Shown: piece by piece, positions 7,823-18,025 of the stretch | How positions within the stretch are numbered: position 1 is the stretch's first letter | Layout of the letters: each line of letters opens with the position of its first letter | DNA from: Sphingomonas sp. LaA6.9 | Lineage (GTDB): Bacteria > Pseudomonadota > Alphaproteobacteria > Sphingomonadales > Sphingomonadaceae | Direction of reading: 5' to 3' | Length of the DNA: 64,000 nucleotides | Assembly: GCF_022601895.1 (NCBI RefSeq) | Contig: NZ_JAKVIO010000004.1 | Location: 95,956 to 159,955, forward strand | Position numbers and translations under genes: made by a program | The notes under the pieces: generated by a model | Told to the model about the DNA's origin: nothing | The model's database searches: none | Seen by the model: the letters and a program-made list of their open reading frames with translations, nothing else

Positions 7823-10083
7823 ATCGCCCCCGGCGCGAGCGGAAGCGAACGCAGGCGCTGGCCATTGGCCGCCGCGATCGCATTGGCGATGGCGGGTCCG
7901 ATCGGCGGCACCGCGATCTCGCTGACCCCGCCCGAAGGCGCCTGGCTGCGCACCAGCTCGATGCCGATCCTCGGCGAGCTGGCGAGCTGCGGAAATTCGA
8001 GCTGCGCGAAGTTGCGGGGCACGACCATCCCGTCCCTGACCTCGATGGGCGCGCCCGTCGCTGCGGCGATGCCGTAGAGAATTCCGCCTTCGATCTGCTG
8101 GCGGACAAGATCGGGATTGATCACCCGCCCGCAATCGACGACAGCGACGACGCTGTCCACGACCGCCTTCTGGTTGCCGTCGACATGCGCTTCGGCGACC
8201 AGTGCGACATGGCTGCCCGCCATCGAATGGCAGGCGATGCCCTGCCCGCTGCCCTGCACGCCGCCCTGCCATCCGGCAAGTGCCGCCACGGTCGCAAGGC
8301 AGTGCGCGAGGCGCGGGTTCTGGCCCAGCAGCTGCATCCGGAAGGACAGCGGCTCGATCCCCGAAGCAAGCGCCAGCTCGTCGATGAAGCATTCGGTGAA
8401 GAAGGCGGTGTAGCTGTGCGCGCCCGAACGCCAGTGCCCCGTCGGCATGTCGATCTCTACCGGATGATGGTCGATCGCGAAGGCGGGGATGCCATAGGGC
8501 GGCAGCGCGCCCGCGACCGCATTCTCGTCGGCCGATCCCGGATCGGGGAGGAAGGCGCGCGCGGTTCCGCTAGCACCAAGCATGCGATGCGCCTGTTCGA
8601 TCGCGGTGGAGGGCGCCGCGATCTTGGCGAGCCAGCCCTCGACCAGCCCGGTCGGCCCGAGCCTGGCGCTCATCCGCGCAAAGGCGGGCGGGCGGAAGCG
8701 ATCGTGCATCAGATCCTCGGCGCGCGACCAGGTGAGCTGGACGGGCCGGTTCATCTTCGCCGCGAGGATCGCGACCTGTCCCGCAATGTCGTTTTCGAGG
8801 CGGTGGCCGAAGCCGCCGCCGCCGAGCACGGGATGGATGACCACCGCGCTTTCATCCATGCCGAGCGCGCGCGCGGCCGCGGTGCGCGCGAGTGCCGGGG
8901 TCTGCGACGCGATCCAGAGTTCGAGCGTGCCGCGCCGCAGCCGCGCGGTGGCCGACATCGTTTCCATCGGCGCGTGCGCGGCGAGCCCGACCGAATAGTC
9001 GGCGGTGCGTATGGCCTGCCCGCGATAGACCTGCGCCAGATCGCCCTGCTTCGCGATGCGGACGCCATCGCCGTCCATCGCCTTCTGCAACGCCTCGGTG
9101 ATCCACGCGGTCGAAGCACGCTGCCCCGATCGGGCGAAGCGCGGCTTCATCGCGTCGAGCGCGCGGTTGGCCGCCCACCAGTTGGTCGCGATCGCGGCGA
9201 CCCAGCTCGGCGTATCGACGACGCCGAGCACGCCGGGCTGTGCCTCGGCGGCCTTGCGATCATAGCCGATCAGCCGCGCATCGCCCAAAGGACCCTGCCG
9301 GATCGCGGCATAGGCCATGTCGGGCAGCCGGACATCGGCCGCGAAGGTCGCGGTGCCGTCGATCTTCGAGGGCACATCGAGGCGCGGGAGCGAGCGTGCC
9401 ACGAGGCGGTTCTCACGCCCCGTGCGCAGCGGCACGGGGTCGGGCACCTTGAAGTCGAGCGCTTCCTCGGCCAGCTCGCCGAAGCGCAGCCGTTCCTCGC
9501 CGCGCACGACGAAACCCTCGGCGGTGTCGCAGGCGAGCCAGTCGGCGTCCCAGCGGCGCGCGGCCGCCTTGCACAGCAGCACGCGCGCGGCGGCGCCCGC
9601 CTCGCGCAGAGGTTGCTCGAAGGCGCGCACCGAGCTCGAAAAGCCAGTGACCATCAGCGCCTCGCGCGTCGCGAATTCCTGCACGGCCCAGCGCGCGATC
9701 CCCGAAAGCAATCCCATCGCCTGCCCCCCGACCGCGTCGCCCGCGAGCAGACGGTTGGCATAGACGGGGCTGATCGGCGCGGCCTCGACGCCGATGGTGC
9801 GCCAGTCGGCGCCAAGCTCGTCGGCGAGGATCTGGGGCAAGGCGGTGTAGACGCCCTGCCCGAATTCGCCCTGCGGCACCGCGACGGTCACGCGGCCATC
9901 GGCACCGATCTTGAGGAAGGCGTTGAAGATTGTCTCGCCGGGATTGGCGACGAGATTGGGGGCATAGCCGCGCGGCCAGACCGCCCAGCCGATCAGCAGG
10001 CCCGCACCGACGCCGCCCCCCACCAGAATCTGCCTGCGGCTGAGCCCCCCGCCGCGTGCCTTCAGCTCATCCCATAGCGCCAT
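7819..10083 (-). CDS. Tat-exported molybdopterin-binding aldehyde/isoquinoline oxidoreductase subunit
   Basis: A 754-residue protein of the xanthine oxidase family, large-subunit type, close to IorB (isoquinoline 1-oxidoreductase beta chain). The N-terminus has a twin-arginine signal (SRRQILVGGGVGAGLLIG), then AFLKIGADGRVTVAVPQGEFGQGVYTALPQ, the typical IorB start. Mo-cofactor contacts such as VLGGGGFGHRLENDI near residue 420 and SGGVSEIAVPPIGPAIANAI with the catalytic Glu region near the C-terminus are present. Partner subunits usually include a small 2Fe-2S protein (IorA) and often a cytochrome; none is adjacent. hemH overlaps its end by 4 bases. Substrate unknown. Confidence 0.87.
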   Translation of the reverse strand: MALWDELKARGGGLSRRQILVGGGVGAGLLIGWAVWPRGYAPNLVANPGETIFNAFLKIGADGRVTVAVPQGEFGQGVYTALPQILADELGADWRTIGVEAAPISPVYANRLLAGDAVGGQAMGLLSGIARWAVQEFATREALMVTGFSSSVRAFEQPLREAGAAARVLLCKAAARRWDADWLACDTAEGFVVRGEERLRFGELAEEALDFKVPDPVPLRTGRENRLVARSLPRLDVPSKIDGTATFAADVRLPDMAYAAIRQGPLGDARLIGYDRKAAEAQPGVLGVVDTPSWVAAIATNWWAANRALDAMKPRFARSGQRASTAWITEALQKAMDGDGVRIAKQGDLAQVYRGQAIRTADYSVGLAAHAPMETMSATARLRRGTLELWIASQTPALARTAAARALGMDESAVVIHPVLGGGGFGHRLENDIAGQVAILAAKMNRPVQLTWSRAEDLMHDRFRPPAFARMSARLGPTGLVEGWLAKIAAPSTAIEQAHRMLGASGTARAFLPDPGSADENAVAGALPPYGIPAFAIDHHPVEIDMPTGHWRSGAHSYTAFFTECFIDELALASGIEPLSFRMQLLGQNPRLAHCLATVAALAGWQGGVQGSGQGIACHSMAGSHVALVAEAHVDGNQKAVVDSVVAVVDCGRVINPDLVRQQIEGGILYGIAAATGAPIEVRDGMVVPRNFAQLEFPQLASSPRIGIELVRSQAPSGGVSEIAVPPIGPAIANAIAAANGQRLRSLPLAPGAI

Positions 10084-10110
10084 ATCCGCCTGATAGGCGG
10101 GGCTTCGATT

Positions 10111-11820
<1,710 letters not shown>

Positions 11821-11891
11821 GGGTTCCTCTCCTCTCTTGGTCTTGTCGGTTTCCGACTATATGAAGGCCCAAATCATCAGGGGTAAAGAGC

Positions 11892-12761
11892 TTGTTTCTC
11901 ACCTTTTCGGCTGCCGCTACGGCATACACGCATTTCGACAGCCTCGGGCTTTCGCCGATCGCGCTCGACCTCGGTTTCTTCAAGATCCGCTGGTATTCGC
12001 TGGCTTATATCACGGGAATCATCCTCGGCTGGTGGTATCTGCTGAAACTGATCGCACAGCCCGGAGCGCCGATGGCGCGACGCCACGCCGACGACATGGT
12101 CTTCTACGCCACATTGGGCATCATTCTCGGCGGGCGCATTGCCTATGTGCTGTTCTACCAGCCGTCGATCCTCGCCGACCCGCTCGATGTGCTAAAGCTC
12201 TGGGAAGGCGGCATGTCCTTCCATGGCGGCGCGATCGGCGTCTCGCTCTCCATCCTCTACCTCGCCCGCAAGAACGGGCTCAACTGGCTCCGGATCCACG
12301 ATTATATCGCGTGCTGCGTCCCCTTCGGGCTGTTCTTCGGCCGGCTCGCCAATTTCGTGAATGGCGAGCTGTGGGGCCGCACGACCGATGTATCCTGGGC
12401 GATCATCTTTCCCGGATCGGGCGACAATCTGCCGCGCCATCCAAGCCAGCTCTACGAAGCCGGGCTGGAGGGCATCGTGCTGTTCGCGGTACTGTGGTTC
12501 ATGTTCTGGAAGACGCAGGCGCGCTATGAGCCGGGCAAGCTCGTCGGCACCTTCCTGCTCGGCTATGGCCTCTCGCGCTTCACGGTCGAGTTCTTCCGCC
12601 AGCCCGACGCGCAGCTGCTCGAATTCGCCGAACGCACCGGAATGAGCATGGGCCAGTGGCTGACGGTGCCGATGATCGTCGGCGGCCTCTATCTGATCGC
12701 GACCGCGAAGAAGCGTCGCCAGCGCGTCGAAGCCGTCTCGGGAGGGCAGAGCGTCGCCTGA
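11892..12761 (+). CDS. lgt: Prolipoprotein diacylglyceryl transferase
   Basis: A 289-residue inner-membrane protein that transfers diacylglycerol from phosphatidylglycerol to the lipobox cysteine of prolipoproteins. The Lgt signature [14 protein letters not shown] is at about residue 150, preceded by the conserved [11 protein letters not shown] (essential His and Gly region) and followed by [13 protein letters not shown]. About seven hydrophobic segments are visible. The only suitable start is a TTG at 11892, with GGGGTAAAG just upstream. It heads a cluster with the COG1565 methyltransferase, pgeF and a spermidine-synthase-like gene. Confidence 0.95.
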   Translation: MFLTFSAAATAYTHFDSLGLSPIALDLGFFKIRWYSLAYITGIILGWWYLLKLIAQPGAPMARRHADDMVFYATLGIILGGRIAYVLFYQPSILADPLDVLKLWEGGMSFHGGAIGVSLSILYLARKNGLNWLRIHDYIACCVPFGLFFGRLANFVNGELWGRTTDVSWAIIFPGSGDNLPRHPSQLYEAGLEGIVLFAVLWFMFWKTQARYEPGKLVGTFLLGYGLSRFTVEFFRQPDAQLLEFAERTGMSMGQWLTVPMIVGGLYLIATAKKRRQRVEAVSGGQSVA

Positions 12762-12813
12762 TCCGGATTCCCTCGCCGCAAGGCTGGCGCGCGCGATCGA
12801 CCATGGCGGGCCG

Positions 12814-13803
12814 ATGCCCGTCGCGCATTTCATGGCGCAGGCCAACGCGCATTATTATGCGACGCGCGATCCGCTGGGCGCAGCGGGGGACTTCACCACC
12901 GCGCCCGAGATAAGCCAGATGTTCGGCGAACTGGTCGGGCTGTGGCTCGCCGATCTGTGGTTGCGCGCCGAGGCCCCGGCGCGCGTCCATTATGTCGAGC
13001 TTGGCCCCGGGCGCGGCACGCTCGCGGCCGACGCACTTCGCGCGATGCGCGCGGCGCGGCTCGAACCCGATATCCACCTCGTCGAGACGAGCGCTGCGCT
13101 GCGCGCAAAACAGGCCGAACGGCTGCCCGATGCGCACTGGCATGATGGTATCGAGACGCTGCCCGAAACGGGTCCGCTGCTGATCGTCGCCAACGAATTC
13201 TTCGACGCGCTGCCGATCCGCCAGATCGTGAGGACCAGCGATGGCTGGCGCGAGCGCGTGGTGATACAGGGGAGCGACGGTTTCGTCGCGGCACCGGGCC
13301 CGTTGCCGATGGACGCCGCGGTGCCCGAGGCGCTCTGGAGCGCGGCCGAGGGAGCGATCTTCGAATCCTCGCCCGCATCGACCGCGATCGCCGCCGACAT
13401 CGCCGCGCGCATCGCTGATCAGGGCGGGGCCGCGATCCTGATCGACTATGGCTATTCGGGGCCCGCGATCGGCGAGACACTGCAGGCGGTGAAGCGCCAT
13501 GAATATGCCGACCCGTTCGCCGAGCCGGGCGAACGCGACCTGACCGCGCACGTCGATTTCGCGGCGCTGGCGGAGGAAGGGCGCGGCGCGGGCCTGCGCG
13601 TCTTCGGCCCCGCGACGCAGGGCGACTGGCTGCACGGACTGGGGCTCGCCGCGCGCGCGACGGCGCTCGTCAAGGCCGCGCCGGAGCGCGCCGGGGAGAT
13701 CGCGGCGGCGCGCGACAGGCTGGCCAATCCCGCGCAAATGGGGCAATTGTTCAAGGCACTGGCGTTCGTCGCGCCCGACTGGCCCGAACCCGAAGGATTC
13801 TGA
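12814..13803 (+). CDS. COG1565/NDUFAF7-type SAM-dependent methyltransferase
   Basis: From the first ATG, 329 residues. GDFTTAPEISQMFGELVGLW and VELGPGRGTLAADALRAM (SAM-binding glycine loop) are hallmarks of the family whose mitochondrial member NDUFAF7 dimethylates an arginine of complex I. NEFFDALPIRQ and LIDYGYSGP are further conserved blocks. The frame is open upstream to 12697, and the codons at about 12772-12813 read SLAARLARAIDHGGP, which looks like the family N-terminus, but there is no ATG, GTG or TTG there. The real start may be a rare codon between 12760 and 12814. It follows lgt directly. Confidence 0.85.
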   Translation: MPVAHFMAQANAHYYATRDPLGAAGDFTTAPEISQMFGELVGLWLADLWLRAEAPARVHYVELGPGRGTLAADALRAMRAARLEPDIHLVETSAALRAKQAERLPDAHWHDGIETLPETGPLLIVANEFFDALPIRQIVRTSDGWRERVVIQGSDGFVAAPGPLPMDAAVPEALWSAAEGAIFESSPASTAIAADIAARIADQGGAAILIDYGYSGPAIGETLQAVKRHEYADPFAEPGERDLTAHVDFAALAEEGRGAGLRVFGPATQGDWLHGLGLAARATALVKAAPERAGEIAAARDRLANPAQMGQLFKALAFVAPDWPEPEGF

Positions 13804-13804
13804 A

Positions 13805-14572
13805 GTGACCGATGTCGAAGTGATCCGCGCCGCCGCGCTGGCGGGCGTTCCGCACGGCTTTCTCGGCCGGCGCGGCGGCGTGTCGACGGGCATGCATGCG
13901 GGGCTCAATGTCGGGCTCGGCAGCGCGGACGACCGAGAGGCGATCCTCGAGAACCGTTGCCGCGCCGCCGATGCGGTGATGCCGCAAGCGACGCTCGTCA
14001 CGCTCTATCAGGTCCACAGCCCCGATGCGGTCACCGTGACCGGCCCCTTCGCCGAGGATCAGCGGCCGCACGCCGACGCGCTCGTGACCGACCGGCCGGG
14101 GTTGCTGCTCGGCATTCTGACCGCCGATTGCGTGCCCGTATTGTTCGCCGACCGCGAGGCCGGCGTGGTGGGCGCGGCGCACGCCGGCTGGAAGGGCGCG
14201 ATCAAGGGCGTCACCGACAACACCATCGCCGCGATGGAGGCGCTGGGCGCCGATCGTTCGCGGATCACGGCCGCGATCGGCCCGTGCATCGCGCGCGCCT
14301 CCTATGAGGTGAGCGACGATTTCTTCTGGACCTTCGCCGCGGTCGATCCCGAGAATGAGCGCTTCTTCAGCGCCGGACGGCCGGGCCACCAGCAGTTCGA
14401 TATCGAGGCCTATGTCGCAGCGCGCCTCGCCGCGAGCGGCATAGCGCGCGTCGAGGCGCTGGGGCTCGACACCTATGCCGATGAAGACCGTTTCTTCAGC
14501 TATCGCCGCGCCTGCCATCAGGGCGAACCGGGCTATGGCCGCCAGATCTCGCTGATCGGAATTGCAGGATGA
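13805..14572 (+). CDS. pgeF: YfiH/PgeF-type multicopper-fold purine nucleoside phosphorylase
   Basis: A 255-residue protein of the laccase-domain family (DUF152). GFLGRRGGVSTGMHAGLNVGLGSADD, QVHSPDAV, DALVTDRPGLLLGILTADCVPVLFAD and GAAHAGWKGAIKG carry the zinc-binding His, Cys, His set. Members were called polyphenol oxidases; E. coli YfiH edits peptidoglycan precursors and homologues show purine nucleoside phosphorylase or adenosine deaminase activity. GTG start one base after the methyltransferase stop, with AAGGA upstream. The 3' end overlaps the next gene by 4 bases. Confidence 0.9.
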   Translation: MTDVEVIRAAALAGVPHGFLGRRGGVSTGMHAGLNVGLGSADDREAILENRCRAADAVMPQATLVTLYQVHSPDAVTVTGPFAEDQRPHADALVTDRPGLLLGILTADCVPVLFADREAGVVGAAHAGWKGAIKGVTDNTIAAMEALGADRSRITAAIGPCIARASYEVSDDFFWTFAAVDPENERFFSAGRPGHQQFDIEAYVAARLAASGIARVEALGLDTYADEDRFFSYRRACHQGEPGYGRQISLIGIAG

Positions 14573-15243
14573 CACCACGCGAACTGATCGACACCGCGAA
14601 GATCCCGGGCGGCGACGAGTTGCGGCTGTTCCGTCGCGGCAAGGATTTCATGATCGTCCTCGACCGCAACGAACTCATGAGCACGCGGATGAGCGGCTCC
14701 GAAGAGGCGCTGGCGGTGATGAGCTGCGAACGGCTGGCGGGGCGCAAGGCGCCGCATCTGCTGATCGGCGGCTATGGCATGGGCTTTACCTTGCGCGCGG
14801 CGCTCGCCGCGCTCCCCGGCGACGCGCAGGTGACGGTCGCCGAGCTTGTGCCCGAGATCATCCAATGGGCGCGCGGGCCGATGGCGGAGCTGGCGGCGGG
14901 ATGCCTTGACGACGCGCGCGTCCGACTTTTCGAAGGCGATGTCGCGGCGATAATCGGCGACGCGCGCCAGACCTATGACGCGATCCTGCTCGACGTCGAC
15001 AACGGCCCCGACGGCCTGACGCGCGAGGGGAATGACGGGCTCTATTCGGTGCGCGGGCTGGCCGCGGCGAGGCAGGCGCTGACGCCCGGGGGCGTGCTGG
15101 CGATCTGGTCGGCGGCGCCGGACAATGCGTTCGCGCGCCGGCTGGGGGCTGCGGGGTTCGCGGTCGAGGAAGTCGCGGTGCGCGCGCGCGGCAACGGCAA
15201 GGGCGCGCGGCACGTGATCTGGTTTGCGCGCAAGCCCGGCTGA
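14569..15243 (+). CDS. Spermidine synthase-like SAM-binding protein
   Basis: A 224-residue Rossmann-fold protein. LLIGGYGMGFTLRAAL near residue 65 is the nucleotide-binding loop; VTVAELVPEIIQWAR supplies the acidic residue for the adenosine ribose; DAILLDVDNGPDGLT is the post-fold acidic motif. It is shorter than true SpeE (about 285 residues) and lacks its N-terminal beta-tetramer domain, so polyamine synthesis cannot be assumed. Starts within the pgeF stop (ATGA), so it is translated with pgeF. Confidence 0.78.
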   Translation: MTPRELIDTAKIPGGDELRLFRRGKDFMIVLDRNELMSTRMSGSEEALAVMSCERLAGRKAPHLLIGGYGMGFTLRAALAALPGDAQVTVAELVPEIIQWARGPMAELAAGCLDDARVRLFEGDVAAIIGDARQTYDAILLDVDNGPDGLTREGNDGLYSVRGLAAARQALTPGGVLAIWSAAPDNAFARRLGAAGFAVEEVAVRARGNGKGARHVIWFARKPG

Positions 15244-15330
15244 CAGGCGGCGGAACGGGCTATCGGTCCGTTGTCATCGCGCAATTCGCAACGCTCGTCG
15301 TCATGGCATGGATTGTCGGAGCGCGTCTCG

Positions 15331-15347
15331 ATATGATGTAGTCATAT
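15331..15347. promoter_or_regulatory. Candidate palindromic operator upstream of PLP enzyme
   Basis: ATATGATGTAGTCATAT consists of perfect 6-base arms around a 5-base spacer, in an AT-rich patch 25 bases before the cystathionine gamma-synthase-family start. A regulator site or promoter is plausible; which protein would bind is not known. Confidence 0.35.
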
Positions 15348-15371
15348 TACACGTTTCGGAAAGATTGTTAC

Positions 15372-16682
15372 ATGCCCAGGAAACCCGACGAAGCCGACCT
15401 GACCGGCACGACTCCGCGCCGCCGGCCCAAGCCCGATGTGATCGAAATCAACGGCAAGAAATTGAAGCCATCGACGCTGATGATGGGGCACGGCTTTGAC
15501 CCCGCGCTCTCCGAAGGCGCGCTGAAGCCGCCGATCTTCCTGACCTCGACCTTCGTCTTCGAGAATGCGGCCGCGGGCAAGCGGCACTTCGAAGGCGTGA
15601 CCGGCAAGCGCCCCGGCGGCGCCGAGGGGCTGGTCTATTCACGCTTCAACGGTCCCAATCAGGAAATCGTCGAGGACCGGCTGGGCGTGTGGGAGGATGC
15701 CGAGGAGGCGCTGACCTTCTCGAGCGGAATGTCCGCGATCGCGACGGTGCTGCTGACCTTCGTCAAGCCGGGCGACGTCATCGTCCATTCGGCGCCGCTC
15801 TACGCCGCGACGGAGACGCTGATCGGCCGCATCCTCGGCAAGTTCGGCGTGACCTGGCTCGATTTCCCTGCAGCCGCCACGAAAGAAGAGATCGAGGCGG
15901 TCGTCGAGAAGGCCAAGCGCCAGGGCAATGTCGCGATGATCTATCTCGAAAGTCCCGCCAACCCGACCAACGTGCTTGTCGATGTTCAGGCGGTGAGCGC
16001 GGTGCGCGACGCGATGTTCGATGGCGAAAAACCGCCGATCGTGATCGACAACACCTTCCTCGGCCCGCTCTGGCTGCATCCTCTCGAGCACGGCGCCGAC
16101 ATCGTCGTCTATTCGCTGACCAAATATGCGGGTGGCCACAGCGATCTCGTCGCGGGCGGCGCGCTGGGGTCGAAGGCGCACATGACGATGGTGCGTGCGA
16201 TGCGCAACACGATCGGCACGATCCTCGATCCGCACAGCGCGTGGATGCTGCTCAGGAGCCTCGAGACGCTCGAGCTGCGCATGGAGCGCGCGGGCCAGAA
16301 TGCGGAGAAGATCTGCACCTGGCTCAAGGACCACCCCAAGGTCGAGAAGGTCGTCTATCTGGGTTTCCCCGAGACCGAGCGGCAGGCCGACATCTACAAC
16401 CGCCACTGCACGGGCGCGGGATCGACCTTCTCGCTCTACCTCAAGGGCGGCGAGAAGGAGGCATTCGCGTTCCTCGACGCGCTCAAGATCGCCAAGCTCG
16501 CGGTCAGCCTTGGCGGCACCGAGACGCTGGCGAGCCACCCCGCCGCGATGACGCACCTCTCCGTCCCCGACGAGCGCAAGAAAGCGCTCGCGATCGGCGA
16601 CAACATGGTGCGCATTTCGATCGGCGTGGAAGACGCCGACGACCTGATCGCCGATTTCGAACAGGCGCTGGCAGCGATCTGA
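15372..16682 (+). CDS. Cystathionine gamma-synthase family PLP enzyme
   Basis: A 436-residue fold-type I PLP enzyme of the Cys/Met metabolism family. Recognisable blocks: PPIFLTSTFVF, SRFNGPNQEIVEDRLGVWE, FSSGMSAIATVLLTF (PLP phosphate site), YLESPANPTN, VIDNTFLGPLWLHPLEHGADIVVYSLTKYAGGHSD with the Schiff-base lysine (SLTK) near residue 255, and LGGTETLASHPAAMTH. It has an extended, charged N-terminus of about 45 residues before the catalytic fold. Family members make cystathionine or cleave methionine to methanethiol; sequence alone leaves both open. It is monocistronic, ending in a strong hairpin. Confidence 0.87.
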   Translation: MPRKPDEADLTGTTPRRRPKPDVIEINGKKLKPSTLMMGHGFDPALSEGALKPPIFLTSTFVFENAAAGKRHFEGVTGKRPGGAEGLVYSRFNGPNQEIVEDRLGVWEDAEEALTFSSGMSAIATVLLTFVKPGDVIVHSAPLYAATETLIGRILGKFGVTWLDFPAAATKEEIEAVVEKAKRQGNVAMIYLESPANPTNVLVDVQAVSAVRDAMFDGEKPPIVIDNTFLGPLWLHPLEHGADIVVYSLTKYAGGHSDLVAGGALGSKAHMTMVRAMRNTIGTILDPHSAWMLLRSLETLELRMERAGQNAEKICTWLKDHPKVEKVVYLGFPETERQADIYNRHCTGAGSTFSLYLKGGEKEAFAFLDALKIAKLAVSLGGTETLASHPAAMTHLSVPDERKKALAIGDNMVRISIGVEDADDLIADFEQALAAI

Positions 16683-16690
16683 CGTGAGTT

Positions 16691-16723
16691 GGCCCTCTCC
16701 CCGGGGAATCTGGGGAGAGGGCC
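16691..16723. terminator. Strong hairpin between convergent genes
   Basis: GGCCCTCTCCCC (16691-16702) and GGGGAGAGGGCC (16712-16723) form a perfect 12-bp stem with a 9-base loop, right after the PLP enzyme and before the convergent methyltransferase. It has no long U tract, so it may act as a bidirectional block or protect 3' ends. Confidence 0.7.
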
Positions 16724-16735
16724 AGCCGGGTTCTT

Positions 16736-17491
16736 TCAGCCCGGCTTCCTGAAGCGGTACATGATCCGGTCGGTCCTGCCGCGGATGGCGGGATCGAAGA
16801 CGCTCTTCGCGTGATCGTCAGCGGCCACGCGCAGCACATCGCTCTCGCCGTCGAAGGTGAAGCCCGCGCGCTTGAAATCGGCCTTCACGGTTTCGGGATC
16901 GATGCGGTGGAGCTTTTCGACGACCGCGCGCGTGTCACCCGCGGGGCCGACATGGTCGACGACGACGACGGTGCCGCCGGGCTTCATGCCCTTGTAGAGT
17001 TCGGCGAGGACCTTTTCGGGATCGACGCGCGGGAACTTGTACTCGGTGCTTTCCCAATACATGTCGTGATAGACGAGGTTGAGCAGCGCGACATCGTAGA
17101 CGCCCGCGGGGGCGGCGTACTGGTCAGCGGGCAGCGCCGAAACGGTGATGTTGCCATTGGCCGCATGCAGCGCGCGCCAGATCGGTGCCGAGCGGGGATC
17201 GTCGTAGAAATTCTTGGGCTCGAAGGCGGTGACATTGCCCTTCGGGCCGACGGCGCGCGCGAGGATCTGGGTGAAATATCCCTGGCCTGCGAAGAAATCG
17301 AGCGCCTTCTGCCCCGGTTTCACCCCCATGAAATCGAGGACTTCTGCGGGCTTCCGACTTTCGTCGAGTTCGGCCATCTTGGCCGGCCGCCCCTCGGGCG
17401 CGACCGCGGCGGCATAGTCCGCGGGCGCCATGGCCGGGAGGGGCGTCGCGAAAAGGAGCGGCAGAAAGGCGAGTGCGGAAAGAACGCGCAT
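16736..17491 (-). CDS. Secreted COG4798-type SAM-dependent methyltransferase
   Basis: A 251-residue protein with a Sec signal peptide (MRVLSALAFLPLLFATPLPAMA). The mature part reads as a class I methyltransferase: KPGQKALDFFAGQGYFTQILARAVG (motif I), VTAFEPKNFYDD, YDVALLNLVYHDMYW and KPGGTVVVVDHVG. The family is annotated as predicted methyltransferase and is commonly exported, although SAM is not known in the periplasm, so its activity is doubtful or it uses another ligand. The start at 17491 fits the signal peptide; the open frame extends 60 bases further upstream. Convergent with the PLP enzyme. Confidence 0.82.
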   Translation of the reverse strand: MRVLSALAFLPLLFATPLPAMAPADYAAAVAPEGRPAKMAELDESRKPAEVLDFMGVKPGQKALDFFAGQGYFTQILARAVGPKGNVTAFEPKNFYDDPRSAPIWRALHAANGNITVSALPADQYAAPAGVYDVALLNLVYHDMYWESTEYKFPRVDPEKVLAELYKGMKPGGTVVVVDHVGPAGDTRAVVEKLHRIDPETVKADFKRAGFTFDGESDVLRVAADDHAKSVFDPAIRGRTDRIMYRFRKPG

Positions 17492-17587
17492 GACGGATTC
17501 CCCTTGTCTCTGGTCAGGCGGCAAGACTGCCACCCGCCGGAACAGGGTCAACCGCGCTCGTCGACGCGATTCGGGTGTCGGTCGAAC

Positions 17588-18025
17588 TCAGGCCTGAGCA
17601 AGCGTTCCCGCATGGCTGAGAAAGCGGGCGCGGACATGTTCGGGGATCGGCTGCGACTGACCCGATTGCAGATCGACATGGACATGGACCAGTTCGATCC
17701 GCGCGCGCAGATCGTCTGCCCCCGGCCCGTGCAGTTCGATCTCGGTCGTCATGCTCGTATTGCCGAAGCGGCTGACGCGCGCGCGCGCCTCGATCAGCTC
17801 GTCGGCGCGAAGCGGCTTCTTGAAATCGACCACCGCGCGCGCGACGTGGAACTCCAGCGCATCCTCCGCGGTGAAAGGCATCCCCACCGCGCGCCAGAAC
17901 TCGGTGATCACCAGATCGGCATATTCGAGATAGCGCGAATTGAAGACCACCGCCTGCGGATCGAGCTCGGCATAGCGAACGCGAAACCGGTGCGTGAAGG
18001 GGAAGGCGCTGGAGTTCTGGAGCAT
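17588..18025 (-). CDS. Acyl-CoA thioesterase, YbgC/FadM (hotdog) type
   Basis: A 145-residue hotdog-fold protein. FTHRFRVRYAELDPQAVVFNSRYLEYAD carries the catalytic Asp of the 4HBT family (usually YxDxDxxGHVNNxxY, here with Asn and Ser at later positions), followed by FHVARAVVDFKKPLRADE. It hydrolyses short or aromatic acyl-CoA. Its ATG shares one base with the stop of the upstream aminotransferase (TGATG), so the two are coupled. A link to amino acid or acyl-CoA turnover is inferred from this pairing only. Confidence 0.85.
   Translation of the reverse strand: MLQNSSAFPFTHRFRVRYAELDPQAVVFNSRYLEYADLVITEFWRAVGMPFTAEDALEFHVARAVVDFKKPLRADELIEARARVSRFGNTSMTTEIELHGPGADDLRARIELVHVHVDLQSGQSQPIPEHVRARFLSHAGTLAQA

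Noticed and set aside
6026..8077. Very long open frame on the plus strand opposite phaB and hemH
   Set aside because: It is antisense to well-identified genes, has repetitive Arg/Asp/Gly-rich composition and no domain; high GC makes such shadows frequent.
8185..10077. Plus-strand 630-codon open frame opposite the molybdenum hydroxylase gene
   Set aside because: Full antisense shadow, no recognisable family.
15244..15371. Possible SAM riboswitch before the Cys/Met family enzyme
   Set aside because: I looked for paired stems of SAM-II type and found only a short operator-like dyad.
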